A stretch of 55,449 nt of DNA, taken from assembly GCF_900115905.1 (NCBI RefSeq), contig NZ_FOYD01000012.1:32104-87552 (forward strand). The letters run 5' to 3'. The stretch comes from Halopseudomonas formosensis (GTDB lineage: Bacteria; Pseudomonadota; Gammaproteobacteria; Pseudomonadales; Pseudomonadaceae). Positions 7,524 through 18,852 of the stretch are shown piece after piece (position 1 is the first letter of the stretch; every line of letters begins with the position of its first letter). The notes beneath the pieces are model-generated. The model was not told the DNA's origin, did no database searches, and saw only the letters and a list, made by a program, of their open reading frames with translations. The position numbers and the translations under genes are program-made.

Positions 7524-9911
7524 ATGAAACCTGAAAAGTGCTACTGGCTGCCTTGTGCGGCCGGCCTGCTAGCGATCGCCCTGACCGGATGTCTGAGTGG
7601 ATCAGGCGGCTCCAGCAGCAAGAACCAGTCAAGACCTGACCTGAGCCTGGCGGTACTCTCGAGTGCACCGGACCAGGTCAGCGGCGGTAATGTGCTGGTT
7701 ACCATCGAGGGTGATCCGGCCGTCATCGAGAAAGAGCTCGAGCAGCTGGAGTTCTGGGTCAACGACCAGGAAGTCACGCCAGCCCTGGTGCGGACCCGCA
7801 ACAACCAGCTGGAGATCCTGATCGAGGGTCTGGAACTGGGTGACAACCAGCTGGAGCTGCAACACAGCCGCAGCGGCCGTCTGGATCAGCTGGAGCTGGT
7901 CAACCACCCCATCACCGGACCCATCTTCTCCGGCCCGCATCAGTACCCCTTTGTCTGCACCACGGTATCCGAACTGGGCATTCAGCCGCTGGTGGACACC
8001 GATGGCGAGATGGGCTTCCCGGTCCTGGACGAAGGCGGGCAGCAGATCGGCCTGAGCAAGGACTGCAGCATCGAGCCTGTGGTGACCTTCCTGTACCGCA
8101 CCACCGGCGGCGCCTACCGCGATCTGCCGACCGATGGCAGCCGTCCGGCCGACATGGCACGCACCACTCTGACCGACGGTCGCGAGGTGGACTTCATCGT
8201 CCGCCGTGAGGTCGGTACCATCAACCGCTTCATCTACAGCATGGCCACCCTGGCCAACCTCGGCGACGCGCCGGACACCGCCTCCACCAACAACTGGAAC
8301 GGGCGGCTGCTCTATCACTTCGAGGGCGGCGTGGCGATCGGTCACAGCCAGGGGCGCCTGAGCGGCCGGGCACTCAGCCCCGAAGCGCTGGGCCAGGGCT
8401 ACGCGGTGATCTACTCCACCGGCAACCGGACCAGCACCCACTACAACCTGCAGGTGGGTGGCGAGACCGCGCTGATGGTCAAGGAGCACTTCATCAAGCG
8501 CTTCGGGGTGCCCGACTACACCGTGGCCATCGGCGGCTCGGGTGGGGCCATTCAGCAGTATGTGTACGCGCAGAACCATCCCGGGTTGATCGACGCCGGG
8601 GTACCGCAGTACTCCTACCCGGACATGGTGACCCAGACCATCCATATCGGCGACTGCGAGCTGCTTGAGCACTACATGGACGTCACCGACAAGGACAACA
8701 CCCTGTGGACCGATACCCTGAGCCGGCGCCTGCTGGTGGGACTCAATGCCACCGAGGACTACCCTGATCCCTTTGCCGGTGCCAAGGGTCTGCTGGGGTT
8801 GAGCACCGCTCCGGGCATGACCGAATGCATCCCTGCCTGGCGTGGACTCTCCCCGCTGGTGATGAACCCGCTGTTCGGCCAGGCGCCCAACCAGGACAAG
8901 ATGCAGCCGCCGGGCATCATGAATACCGTGCAGTGGAGCCATTACGACGACCTGCGCAATATCTACGGGGTCGACGAGAACGGCAACCCGCGTACCCTGT
9001 ATGACAACGTCGGTGTGCAGTACGGCCTGCAGGCACTGGTCGAGGGCAACATCACGCCCGACGAGTTTCTCCGTGTCAATGCGCTGATCGGCGGCTGGAA
9101 ACACCCCAGCGAGATGGTTCAGGAAGGCTTCCCCTTCCTCGGCAGCGTGGACGAAGTACTCGCCGATCCGAGCAAGTTCGACCCCTGGAGCAGCCGCAAC
9201 ATGAACCTGAGTCCGGATGGCGTCACCCCGGCACCGCGCACCCAGGGTGATCTGATCGCGATCAACGCGGCCTATGAATCGGGCATGGTCTTCGACGGCC
9301 AGCTGGATATTCCGATCATCGACTGGCGCCATTACCTCGAGGAGGTACTGGATATGCACAACAGCCACCAGTCCTTCTCTGCTCGCCAGCGCATCCGCAA
9401 CAGGATGGGACATTCGGATAATCAGGTGATCTGGTTCACCGATGCCCGACCGACCATTCTGGACGATCCCGAGGAGCCGGAACCCCGGGACGAGTTCGAC
9501 CAGACCTGGATGGCGCTGGAGGTACTGCACGAGTGGCTGATGAACATTCGCGCCAACCCCGACCGCAGCATCGGCGAAAACCGCCCAGCCGCGGCCGTGG
9601 ACAGCTGCTTCAATACCCAGGGCGAGCTGATCGCATCCGGGGCGGATGTGTGGGATGGGATTCTGGATGACCGCCCGGCGGGCACCTGCACCCAGCAGTT
9701 CCCCACCTATACCACCTCGCGGATCATCGCTGGCGGCCCCATCGAGGGCAGCGTGTTCAAGTGCACGCTCAAGTCCGTGGACACCGCCCTGGCCGATGGT
9801 ACCTACGGCAGCTGGGTGCCCACACCGGGTCAGGTCGACCGCCTGAAGGAAATCTTCCCCCAGGGCGTCTGCGACTACAGCAAACCTGATCAGGGCCGTC
9901 CCGGCGCCTGA
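7524..9911 (+). CDS. Large lipoprotein, putative serine hydrolase (DUF6351-like)
   Basis: Protein of 795 aa with lipobox LTGC (Cys23) and a Ser/Gly tether (CLSGSGGSSS) very like that of the divergent neighbour. An N-terminal beta-rich part (residues ~38-130) precedes a hydrolase-like core with the nucleophile elbow IGGSGGA (Ser339), ahead of YAQNHPGLIDAGVPQYSYPD. From memory this resembles proteins annotated DUF6351, some related to tannase or polyester-hydrolase folds; I cannot confirm that here. Start chosen at the ATG at 7524 because GGAG lies 9 bp upstream and it gives a clean signal peptide; an in-frame ATG at 7509 is less likely. A strong hairpin follows the stop. Substrate unknown. Confidence 0.7.
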   Translation: MKPEKCYWLPCAAGLLAIALTGCLSGSGGSSSKNQSRPDLSLAVLSSAPDQVSGGNVLVTIEGDPAVIEKELEQLEFWVNDQEVTPALVRTRNNQLEILIEGLELGDNQLELQHSRSGRLDQLELVNHPITGPIFSGPHQYPFVCTTVSELGIQPLVDTDGEMGFPVLDEGGQQIGLSKDCSIEPVVTFLYRTTGGAYRDLPTDGSRPADMARTTLTDGREVDFIVRREVGTINRFIYSMATLANLGDAPDTASTNNWNGRLLYHFEGGVAIGHSQGRLSGRALSPEALGQGYAVIYSTGNRTSTHYNLQVGGETALMVKEHFIKRFGVPDYTVAIGGSGGAIQQYVYAQNHPGLIDAGVPQYSYPDMVTQTIHIGDCELLEHYMDVTDKDNTLWTDTLSRRLLVGLNATEDYPDPFAGAKGLLGLSTAPGMTECIPAWRGLSPLVMNPLFGQAPNQDKMQPPGIMNTVQWSHYDDLRNIYGVDENGNPRTLYDNVGVQYGLQALVEGNITPDEFLRVNALIGGWKHPSEMVQEGFPFLGSVDEVLADPSKFDPWSSRNMNLSPDGVTPAPRTQGDLIAINAAYESGMVFDGQLDIPIIDWRHYLEEVLDMHNSHQSFSARQRIRNRMGHSDNQVIWFTDARPTILDDPEEPEPRDEFDQTWMALEVLHEWLMNIRANPDRSIGENRPAAAVDSCFNTQGELIASGADVWDGILDDRPAGTCTQQFPTYTTSRIIAGGPIEGSVFKCTLKSVDTALADGTYGSWVPTPGQVDRLKEIFPQGVCDYSKPDQGRPGA

Positions 9912-9917
9912 TGCAAA

Positions 9918-9954
9918 CACAACCGGGCAAGGCCTGTTGGCCTGCCCGGTTGTG
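9918..9954 (+). terminator. Hairpin after the 7524 lipoprotein gene
   Basis: A 12-bp perfect stem (CACAACCGGGCA with TGCCCGGTTGTG) starts 6 bp after the stop codon. The following tract is only moderately T-rich (ATCCTTCT), so termination may be partial. Confidence 0.65.
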
Positions 9955-10067
9955 ATCCTTCTCCCAGTTTCAGTCCCTCGCCCTTGGGTGATTCCCGGGG
10001 TATCTATAGCCTTGGCCCTGAACAGGATCGGGCAGCACGGCAGTAGCCCCTGAACGAGGAACTCGCC

Positions 10068-10583
10068 GTGCAGCGCAGAGGCTTTACCCTGATCGAACTC
10101 ATGGTCGCCGTGGCGGTACTGGCGATTCTGCTCTCCATCGGCGTGCCGGCTCTCGGCAGCATGATCGACGCACAACGACTGGACAACGAAGCCCACCGGC
10201 TGATGCGCAGCGTACAGTTCACCCGCAACGAGGCAGTGCGGCGCAACCGCCATGTGCTGATGCAGCCGGTGAACGGCAGCTGGACCAATGGCTGGGTGGT
10301 GTTTCTGGATGACGACCGCAATGGGCAGCACGATCCGGACGACCCCCTGCTCAGGGTGGAGGGCCCCGCCGGCGCGGTTATCCATGCCAACGGCAGCCTG
10401 ACCGGCTATGTGCGCTACAACAGCCAGGGCGAATCGGAGCTGCTGAACGGAGGCTTCCTGTCAGGTACCTTTTCCCTGTGTCCCCGGCAACCGGGAGTCG
10501 AGGCCAGGCAGCTGGTCATCAATCGGGTGGGTCGGGTGAGGATGCAGCGGGCGGAGCCCGCTGCAGGGAACTGTCCGGAATGA
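10068..10583 (+). CDS. Orphan FimT/GspH-type minor pseudopilin
   Basis: Type IV pilin-like protein of 171 aa. The class III signal sequence is very short (MQRRG before FTLIELMVAVAVLAILLS) and ends in the prepilin peptidase site G|F with Glu at mature position 5. The C-terminal domain has two cysteines (LCPRQ and NCPE) that could form a disulfide, and a GRVR motif. Published work on FimT links a GRxR motif to DNA binding in natural transformation (from memory). The start is GTG with GAGGA upstream. No pilus assembly genes are nearby, so it must work with a pilus encoded elsewhere. A short GGGGCG/CGCCCC hairpin follows at 10585-10603. Confidence 0.85.
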   Translation: MQRRGFTLIELMVAVAVLAILLSIGVPALGSMIDAQRLDNEAHRLMRSVQFTRNEAVRRNRHVLMQPVNGSWTNGWVVFLDDDRNGQHDPDDPLLRVEGPAGAVIHANGSLTGYVRYNSQGESELLNGGFLSGTFSLCPRQPGVEARQLVINRVGRVRMQRAEPAAGNCPE

Positions 10584-10609
10584 CGGGGCGCCTGCCACGC
10601 CCCCCGCTG

Positions 10610-11827
10610 TCAGGTGCGGTATTCCGCGTTGATGCGCACGTACTCGTGGGACAGGTCGGTGGTCCAGATCGTCTCGCTGACGTTGCCACGGCCCAGTTCG
10701 ATGCGGATGGTGATTTCCTCCTGGGCCATGACCCGGGCACCCTGCTCTTCGGTGTATTCCGGCGCACGCCCCCCATTGCGGGTGATGCAGACGTCGTCCA
10801 GGTACACATCAATGCGCTCGACATCCAGATCGGGCACGCCGGCATAGCCGACCGCGGCGAGAATGCGGCCCCAGTTGGGGTCGGAGGCGAACAACGCGGT
10901 CTTGATCAGCGGCGAGTGGGCCACGGCGTAGGCCACATCCAGGCATTCGTCCCGGTTGGCACCGCCGTTGACCCGCACAGTCACGAACTTGGTCGCCCCT
11001 TCGCCGTCGCGGACAATCGCCTGGGCCAGCTCGAGCATGACCTCGTTGACCGCCCGCGCCAGCTGGGCGTATTCGGGACTGGTCAGATCATTGATCTCGT
11101 CCATCTGCGCCTGGCCGGTGGCAATCAGGATGCAGGAATCGTTGGTGCTGGTGTCGCCATCGATGGTAATGCGGTTGAACGACAGATCAGCAGCCTGACG
11201 CAGCATATGCTGCAGTACCGGCTGAGTTACCCTGGCGTCGGTGGCCACGTAGCCCAGCATGGTCGCCATGTTCGGGCGGATCATGCCGGCACCCTTGGAG
11301 ATTCCGGTAACGGTCACTGTCCGGCCACCAAGACTGATCTGGCGGCTGGCACCCTTGGGCAGGGTGTCGGTGGTCATGATGCCTTCGGCCGCCTGGGCCC
11401 AGTTACCTTCGGCCAGATCGGCCAGGGCCTGGGGCAGTACCGCGATGATCTTGTCGGCCGGCAGCAGCTCGCCGATGACGCCGGTGCTGAAAGGCAGTAC
11501 CCGTACCGGCTCGACACCGGTCAGACCGGCCAGCGCTTCACAGGTACGCAGGGCCGCTTCCATGCCCGGCTTGCCGGTACCGGCGTTGGCATTGCCGGTA
11601 TTGACCAGCAGGTAGCGCGGACCGCTGGGCAGATGCTGTTTGCACAGGGTCACCGGGGCAGCACAGAAGGCGTTACGGGTGAATACCCCGGCCATGCGCG
11701 CACCCTCGGCCGCTTCCATGACCACGACGTCCTTGCGCCCGGCACGTTTGATGCCGGCGCAGGCAATACCCAGGCGAAAGCCGGGAACCGGGTGCAGAGT
11801 CGGGAGTGGGCCAAGTCCGACGGGCAT
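10610..11827 (-). CDS. argJ: Bifunctional glutamate N-acetyltransferase / amino-acid acetyltransferase
   Basis: Arginine biosynthesis enzyme (405 aa) that moves the acetyl group from N-acetylornithine to glutamate, closing the acetyl cycle. The precursor cleaves itself before the nucleophilic Thr189 in the conserved MATMLG motif, giving alpha and beta chains. The oxyanion-type STGVIGE and the TNDSC and DPNWGR motifs are present. Start chosen at the ATG at 11827 (MPVGLGPL), where family similarity begins; the frame stays open 17 codons upstream. It lies downstream of secA in the same direction, separated by a hairpin, as in other pseudomonads. Confidence 0.96.
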   Translation of the reverse strand: MPVGLGPLPTLHPVPGFRLGIACAGIKRAGRKDVVVMEAAEGARMAGVFTRNAFCAAPVTLCKQHLPSGPRYLLVNTGNANAGTGKPGMEAALRTCEALAGLTGVEPVRVLPFSTGVIGELLPADKIIAVLPQALADLAEGNWAQAAEGIMTTDTLPKGASRQISLGGRTVTVTGISKGAGMIRPNMATMLGYVATDARVTQPVLQHMLRQAADLSFNRITIDGDTSTNDSCILIATGQAQMDEINDLTSPEYAQLARAVNEVMLELAQAIVRDGEGATKFVTVRVNGGANRDECLDVAYAVAHSPLIKTALFASDPNWGRILAAVGYAGVPDLDVERIDVYLDDVCITRNGGRAPEYTEEQGARVMAQEEITIRIELGRGNVSETIWTTDLSHEYVRINAEYRT

Positions 11828-11860
11828 GATGCGATATCTCCAATTGAGTGAGGTGTACAA

Positions 11861-11903
11861 AGACAAAGGGGCCGGCACGCTGCTGTGAGGCGGGTGCCGG
11901 CCC
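11861..11903 (-). terminator. secA intrinsic terminator
   Basis: The 10-bp arms GGGCCGGCAC (11869-11878) and GTGCCGGCCC (11894-11903) form a hairpin downstream of secA. Read on the minus strand, the stem is followed by CCTTTGTCTTTGT, an interrupted U-tract. It would separate secA transcription from argJ. Confidence 0.7.
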
Positions 11904-11943
11904 TGGGGTGTTACTGCAGTACCCGGATGTCCGAATCAGCTGC

Positions 11944-14685
<2,742 letters not shown>

Positions 14686-14833
14686 AGTCGACTTCAGTAT
14701 CCATTTGAGGTGGCTGACGCTGTTCCGTACTAAGGCGGTTCACCGGCAAAAAAACCATTCTACTCTGAAACTCTCGCGACAATAAACCGTAGGGCCGGGA
14801 GCGCGGTTTCGGGAATGGCGGGACATCGGCAGG

Positions 14834-14855
14834 GGCCGGGTCAATTGACCCGGCC
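14834..14855. repeat. Perfect 22-bp palindrome after the M23 peptidase gene
   Basis: Arms GGCCGGGTCAA and TTGACCCGGCC meet with no spacer, 9 bp downstream of the M23 stop codon and about 150 bp upstream of secA. It is not followed by a T-run on the minus strand, so it is not a standard intrinsic terminator. A protein-binding site or stabilising 3' structure are alternatives. Confidence 0.6.
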
Positions 14856-14863
14856 TGGGGGAA

Positions 14864-15805
14864 TCAGTTCAGAGCGAGGAAGCGGGCCGGGTCGATGGCC
14901 CTGTCGTTGCGATAGACTTCCAGGTGCAGATGCGGGCCGGTCGAGCGACCGGTGGAACCCACAGTGGCAATCTGTTCGCCCTTTCTGACCAGATCGCCCT
15001 TCTTCACCATCAACTCCTGGGCATGAGCATAACGGGTCTTGTAGCCGTTGCCGTGAGTGATCTCGACCATGTTGCCATAGGCGCCCCGGCGACCGGCGTA
15101 GGTGACCACGCCGGCACCGACGGCGTAGATCGGCGTGCCGCGGGGTGCAGCGAAGTCCAGCCCCGAATGCATGGCGATACGCCGGGTAATGGGATCGGCA
15201 CGGCGGCCGAAACCGGAGGAGATGTAACCCACGTGCACCGGGGTGAAGTCCAGCGCCGAGTCGGCATCGGTCTTGCGGTTGAGCATCAGCTCCTCCAGCA
15301 GGCGCAGCTGCTGGGTGCGATCCTCGATGCGCGCACTGAGACGGTCCAGCACCAGCTGCAGCTCCTCCCCTTCATGGAAATTCATCGCGCTGGGCACCTC
15401 CGGCCCACCCATGCCGGGATCGGAGTCGGAGCTGAAGTTGAACTCTCCATCGGACAGCTCGGCAAGCTCGGTAAGGCGCTCGCCCAGAGCGTCAAGGCGG
15501 GACAGGCGGACCTGCAGACGGCCCAGCTGCTGGGTCATGTGTTCCAGCTGAACCCGCGACTCTTCCTTTATATAATCCGCGCCGGTGGCATAATCACCTT
15601 GAACTGACTGTTGCCAGAGGGTGTCATAATCCAGGGCGGCAGTGTCTGTTTCCATCTGCTGCTGCGAGCTGGCCAGATTCCAGGCCAGCAACGCGGCGAG
15701 CAAGGGCATCAGCAGGATGCCTGCGAGACCGGCGATCAACCAGGGCGATGACAGATTCACCGCCCGGCTGGTACCGTCACGCTTGGTGACTATGATGATG
15801 TTCAA
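14864..15805 (-). CDS. M23-family murein endopeptidase, membrane-anchored
   Basis: LytM-type peptidoglycan peptidase or activator of 313 aa. One N-terminal membrane segment (about 22-45) anchors it with the bulk in the periplasm. A coiled coil covers about 80-120 and 145-178, and a LytM domain covers about 185-313. The zinc ligands are intact: HSGLD (His213, Asp217) and HLH (His292, His294), so unlike EnvC or NlpD it is probably catalytic. The gene lies between secA and dciA, the usual pseudomonad order. It diverges from dciA by 70 bp. Confidence 0.9.
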   Translation of the reverse strand: MNIIIVTKRDGTSRAVNLSSPWLIAGLAGILLMPLLAALLAWNLASSQQQMETDTAALDYDTLWQQSVQGDYATGADYIKEESRVQLEHMTQQLGRLQVRLSRLDALGERLTELAELSDGEFNFSSDSDPGMGGPEVPSAMNFHEGEELQLVLDRLSARIEDRTQQLRLLEELMLNRKTDADSALDFTPVHVGYISSGFGRRADPITRRIAMHSGLDFAAPRGTPIYAVGAGVVTYAGRRGAYGNMVEITHGNGYKTRYAHAQELMVKKGDLVRKGEQIATVGSTGRSTGPHLHLEVYRNDRAIDPARFLALN

Positions 15806-15875
15806 TGAAAGATCCCCAAATTAATCCCTGCGGTTCTGCTAGGATGACCGCTGTTTCAGTCACGCCGAGATAGCA

Positions 15876-16331
15876 ATGTCTTTCTATCCCATGGACGCAC
15901 GTCGCCCGGGTGACCTGCTGAAAACCCACTCCGCCCTGAAGGGTCTGTTTCGCCAGGCTCGGGCCATAGAACGCATGCAGGTTCTGCTCGACTCGGTATT
16001 GGAGCCGGCAGCTCGCGAGCACTGTCGCGCAGCCTCTTACCGCGACGGTGTTCTGAGGGTGCTGGTGACCGATAGCCAGTGGGCTACCCGGGTCCGCTAC
16101 CAGCAGAAACGCCTCATCCGTCAGTTACAGGCCTACGCGGAGTTCGCCACCTTAACGAAAATCCACTGTAGGGTACAACCGCCACTGGTCAAAAAAACGC
16201 CACCAGTTCGCAAAATGAGGCGGTCAATTGTCGCAGCTGAGACCCTGTTCGAAACCTCCAGGGAGATCAGCGACCCCAATCTGCGGGCGGCCCTGGAACG
16301 CCTGGCGCGTCATCATAGTGGCGAGTCCTGA
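15876..16331 (+). CDS. dciA: DciA-type replicative helicase loader (DUF721)
   Basis: Protein of 151 aa. DciA is the ancestral loader of DnaB helicase in bacteria that lack DnaC/DnaI. The N-terminal DUF721 domain (about 10-100) has the KH-like pattern expected of the family: ALKGLFRQAR, AAREHCRAASYRDGVLRVLV, and SQWATRVRYQQKRLIRQL. The C-terminal tail is basic then polar and looks disordered, as known for the family. Position between the M23 gene and lpxC matches Pseudomonas dciA. A TAGGAT hexamer about 35 bp upstream may be its -10. Assignment rests on domain and synteny. Confidence 0.9.
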   Translation: MSFYPMDARRPGDLLKTHSALKGLFRQARAIERMQVLLDSVLEPAAREHCRAASYRDGVLRVLVTDSQWATRVRYQQKRLIRQLQAYAEFATLTKIHCRVQPPLVKKTPPVRKMRRSIVAAETLFETSREISDPNLRAALERLARHHSGES

Positions 16332-16502
16332 ACCTCCGTCATTGGCAAGAACATAACCCTGCATCCCAGACCGCCTGCACACTCCGAGCCGGCGATGGCT
16401 TTTCCGGCAGCAGCCAGGAAGCTTCCGTTGCGAGGCCTGCCCGATCTCCCAAGCTGACTTTCCGAATAACTTCCAGACAGGCTTCCAGATAAACAAATAA
16501 GC

Positions 16503-16529
16503 AAAAAAAACGGCCACCGAAGTGGCCGT
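16503..16529 (-). terminator. lpxC intrinsic terminator
   Basis: Stem ACGGCCAC/GTGGCCGT with loop followed on the minus strand by eight Ts (A8 at 16503-16510 on the plus strand), 20 bp beyond the lpxC stop. This is a textbook Rho-independent terminator and ends the dcw-lpxC transcription unit. Confidence 0.93.
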
Positions 16530-16548
16530 CAAACGAAACGAGTAAAAA

Positions 16549-17460
16549 TCAGACTGCAGCGGCGGGACGCATGAAGGAGATGGGTGCGGTCCCGGCGTCT
16601 TCGAAGGTTACGATTTCATAGGCATCGGGCTTGGCCAACAGGGCACGCAACAGCTTGTTGTTGAGGGCATGACCGGACTTGAAGCCGCGGAACTCGCCTA
16701 CCAGGCTCTTGCCCAGCAGGTAGAGGTCACCGATGGCATCGAGGATCTTGTGCTTGACGAATTCGTCCTCGTAACGCAGGCCGTCTTCGTTCAGTACGCG
16801 ATACTCGTCCACCACAATGGCATTGTCCACACTGCCACCCAGAGCCAGGTTCTGCGAGCGCAGGTATTCGATATCCCGCATGAAGCCGAAGGTACGCGCA
16901 CGGCTGACTTCCTTGACGAAGGAAGTACTCGAGAAGTCGACACTGGCGGTCTGGCTTCTGCCGCGGAATACCGGATGGTCGAAGTCGATGCCGAAGGTCA
17001 CCTTGAAGCCCTCGAAGGGCACGAAGGTTGCCGTCTTGCCGTCCTCTTCCACGGTCACTTCACGCTTGATGCGAATGAACTGCTTGGGCGCGTCCTGTTC
17101 CTCGATCCCCGCTGACTGGATCAGGAACACGAACGGACCGGCGCTGCCGTCCATGATCGGTACTTCCGGCGCACTGAGCTCCACCACGGCGTTGTCGATA
17201 CCCAGGCCGGCCATGGCCGACAGCAGGTGCTCGACGGTATCCACCTTGACTCCATCCTTGATCAGCGTGGTAGACATGGTGGTCTCGCCGACGTACTCGG
17301 CCCGCGCCGGAACCTCGGCCACGGGGTCGAGATCAGTGCGACGGAACACGATGCCGCTGTCCACCGGCGCCGGTTTCAGAGTGAGGTAGACCTTCTCACC
17401 CGAGTGCAGGCCAACACCGGTGGCCCGGATGGTGTTCTTCAGTGTGCGTTGTCTGATCAT
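16549..17460 (-). CDS. lpxC: UDP-3-O-acyl-N-acetylglucosamine deacetylase
   Basis: Zinc amidase that carries out the first committed step of lipid A synthesis in the cytoplasm; 303 aa, the normal length. The zinc ligand His78 lies in TVEHLLSAM, and the remaining ligands are in the [15 protein letters not shown] motif. The substrate-binding [19 protein letters not shown] block is also present. It is the last gene after ftsZ, with 113 bp between them. Within that spacer TATGCT (minus strand, 17514-17519) is a possible -10, so lpxC may have its own promoter. Confidence 0.98.
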   Translation of the reverse strand: MIRQRTLKNTIRATGVGLHSGEKVYLTLKPAPVDSGIVFRRTDLDPVAEVPARAEYVGETTMSTTLIKDGVKVDTVEHLLSAMAGLGIDNAVVELSAPEVPIMDGSAGPFVFLIQSAGIEEQDAPKQFIRIKREVTVEEDGKTATFVPFEGFKVTFGIDFDHPVFRGRSQTASVDFSSTSFVKEVSRARTFGFMRDIEYLRSQNLALGGSVDNAIVVDEYRVLNEDGLRYEDEFVKHKILDAIGDLYLLGKSLVGEFRGFKSGHALNNKLLRALLAKPDAYEIVTFEDAGTAPISFMRPAAAV

Positions 17461-17573
17461 GCTTGAACTGGCTTCCGCTGTAATTGCGAATAATTTTCAA
17501 CTAGATGGCGCGTAGCATAGCAAAATTCGCCCCTGTTGAACACTAATCAGCCCTATTCAACCGATTGACCCAC

Positions 17574-18746
17574 TCAATCAGCCTGACGCCGCAGGAAGGC
17601 CGGAATATCCAGATAATCCAGGTCTTCGTTGGGACGTGCAAGGGCTGTTGCCGCTGTCTGGGCGCCACCGGAATTGCGCATCACGGTCGGACGATCCAGG
17701 TCGCGGTAGTTGGTAGCCATGCTCTCGGCCGGACGGCTGGCCTGCACCGGGGCAGCCGTGTTGTCCACAACCTTGACCGGCTTGTCCATGCGTGCGCCCA
17801 GACCGGTGGCAACCACAGTTACCCGCAGCTCCTCACGCAGTTCCGGATCGATCACGGTACCCACCACCACGGTGGCGCTCTCGGAAGCAAACTCCTCGAC
17901 GGTGTTACCCACTTCGGAGAACTCGCCCAGCGACAGGTCAGGACCGGCGGTGATGTTGACCAGGATGCCGCGGGCACCCATCAGGTTGACGTCTTCCAGC
18001 AGCGGGCTGCGGATGGCGGCTTCGGCGGCTTCACGGGCGCGGTTCGGGCCGCTGGCGTGGCCGGTACCCATCATGGCCATGCCCATTTCGCTCATCACGG
18101 TCTTCACGTCGGCGAAGTCGACGTTGATCATGCCGGGACGGATGATCAGGTCGGCAATGCCCTGGACGGCGCCAAGCAGTACGTCGTTGGCCTTGCTGAA
18201 GGCGGACAGCAGGCTGGCGTCCTTGCCCAGAACGGTCAGCAGCTTCTCGTTGGGGATGGTGATCAGGGAGTCGACGTGCTGGCTCAGCTCGCGGATACCT
18301 TCCTCGGCGATCTGCATGCGCTTGCGGCCTTCGAAGGGGAACGGCTTGGTTACCACGGCAACGGTGAGGATGCCCATTTCACGGGCAACTTCGGCAACGA
18401 TGGGTGCAGCACCGGTACCGGTACCGCCACCCATGCCGGCGGTGATGAACACCATGTCCGACCCCTGCAGCACCTCGGCGATGCGCTCGCGATCTTCCAG
18501 GGCGGCTTCACGGCCGATCAGCGGGTTGGCGCCAGCACCCAGACCCTTGGTCACGGCGGTACCCAGTTGCAGTACGGTACGGGCGGTCATGTTTTTGAGC
18601 GCCTGGGCGTCGGTGTTGGCGCAGATGAAGTCCACGCCTTCGACGTTGTTGATCACCATATGCTGCAGGGCGTTACCGCCGCCGCCGCCAACGCCGATGA
18701 CTTTGATGACCGCGTTTTGCGGGAGGTTATCGATCAGTTCAAACAT
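17574..18746 (-). CDS. ftsZ: Cell division GTPase FtsZ
   Basis: Tubulin-like GTPase (390 aa) that polymerises into the Z ring. The N-terminal GTP-binding domain holds GVGGGGGNAL and the signature GGGTGTG at 106-112. The T7 loop (NVDFADVKTVM) supplies the hydrolysis residues. A variable linker leads to the conserved C-terminal peptide DYLDIPAFLRRQ, which binds FtsA and other partners. It lies downstream of ftsA with a 106-bp gap, as usual. Confidence 0.98.
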   Translation of the reverse strand: MFELIDNLPQNAVIKVIGVGGGGGNALQHMVINNVEGVDFICANTDAQALKNMTARTVLQLGTAVTKGLGAGANPLIGREAALEDRERIAEVLQGSDMVFITAGMGGGTGTGAAPIVAEVAREMGILTVAVVTKPFPFEGRKRMQIAEEGIRELSQHVDSLITIPNEKLLTVLGKDASLLSAFSKANDVLLGAVQGIADLIIRPGMINVDFADVKTVMSEMGMAMMGTGHASGPNRAREAAEAAIRSPLLEDVNLMGARGILVNITAGPDLSLGEFSEVGNTVEEFASESATVVVGTVIDPELREELRVTVVATGLGARMDKPVKVVDNTAAPVQASRPAESMATNYRDLDRPTVMRNSGGAQTAATALARPNEDLDYLDIPAFLRRQAD

Positions 18747-18852
18747 GGTCCCATCTCCTCGAGTTGATACTCGTCTTGTTTCGTTGTAAGTCGCTTCGTC
18801 TGGTACTGCTGTCCGGTTTCCCGGGTGCCCGCTTGGTTTCCCTGCGGGTCTG

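Noticed and set aside
7629..10385. 918-codon open frame on the minus strand across the 7524 lipoprotein and the pseudopilin
   Set aside because: It is antisense to two genes with clear signal peptides and family motifs. Long antisense frames are expected in GC-rich coding DNA. The translation is low in complexity and rich in His, Gln and Gly.
14686..14863. secM upstream of secA
   Set aside because: No ORF with an arrest-peptide-like end is present; the upstream gene is an M23 peptidase with its own stop.
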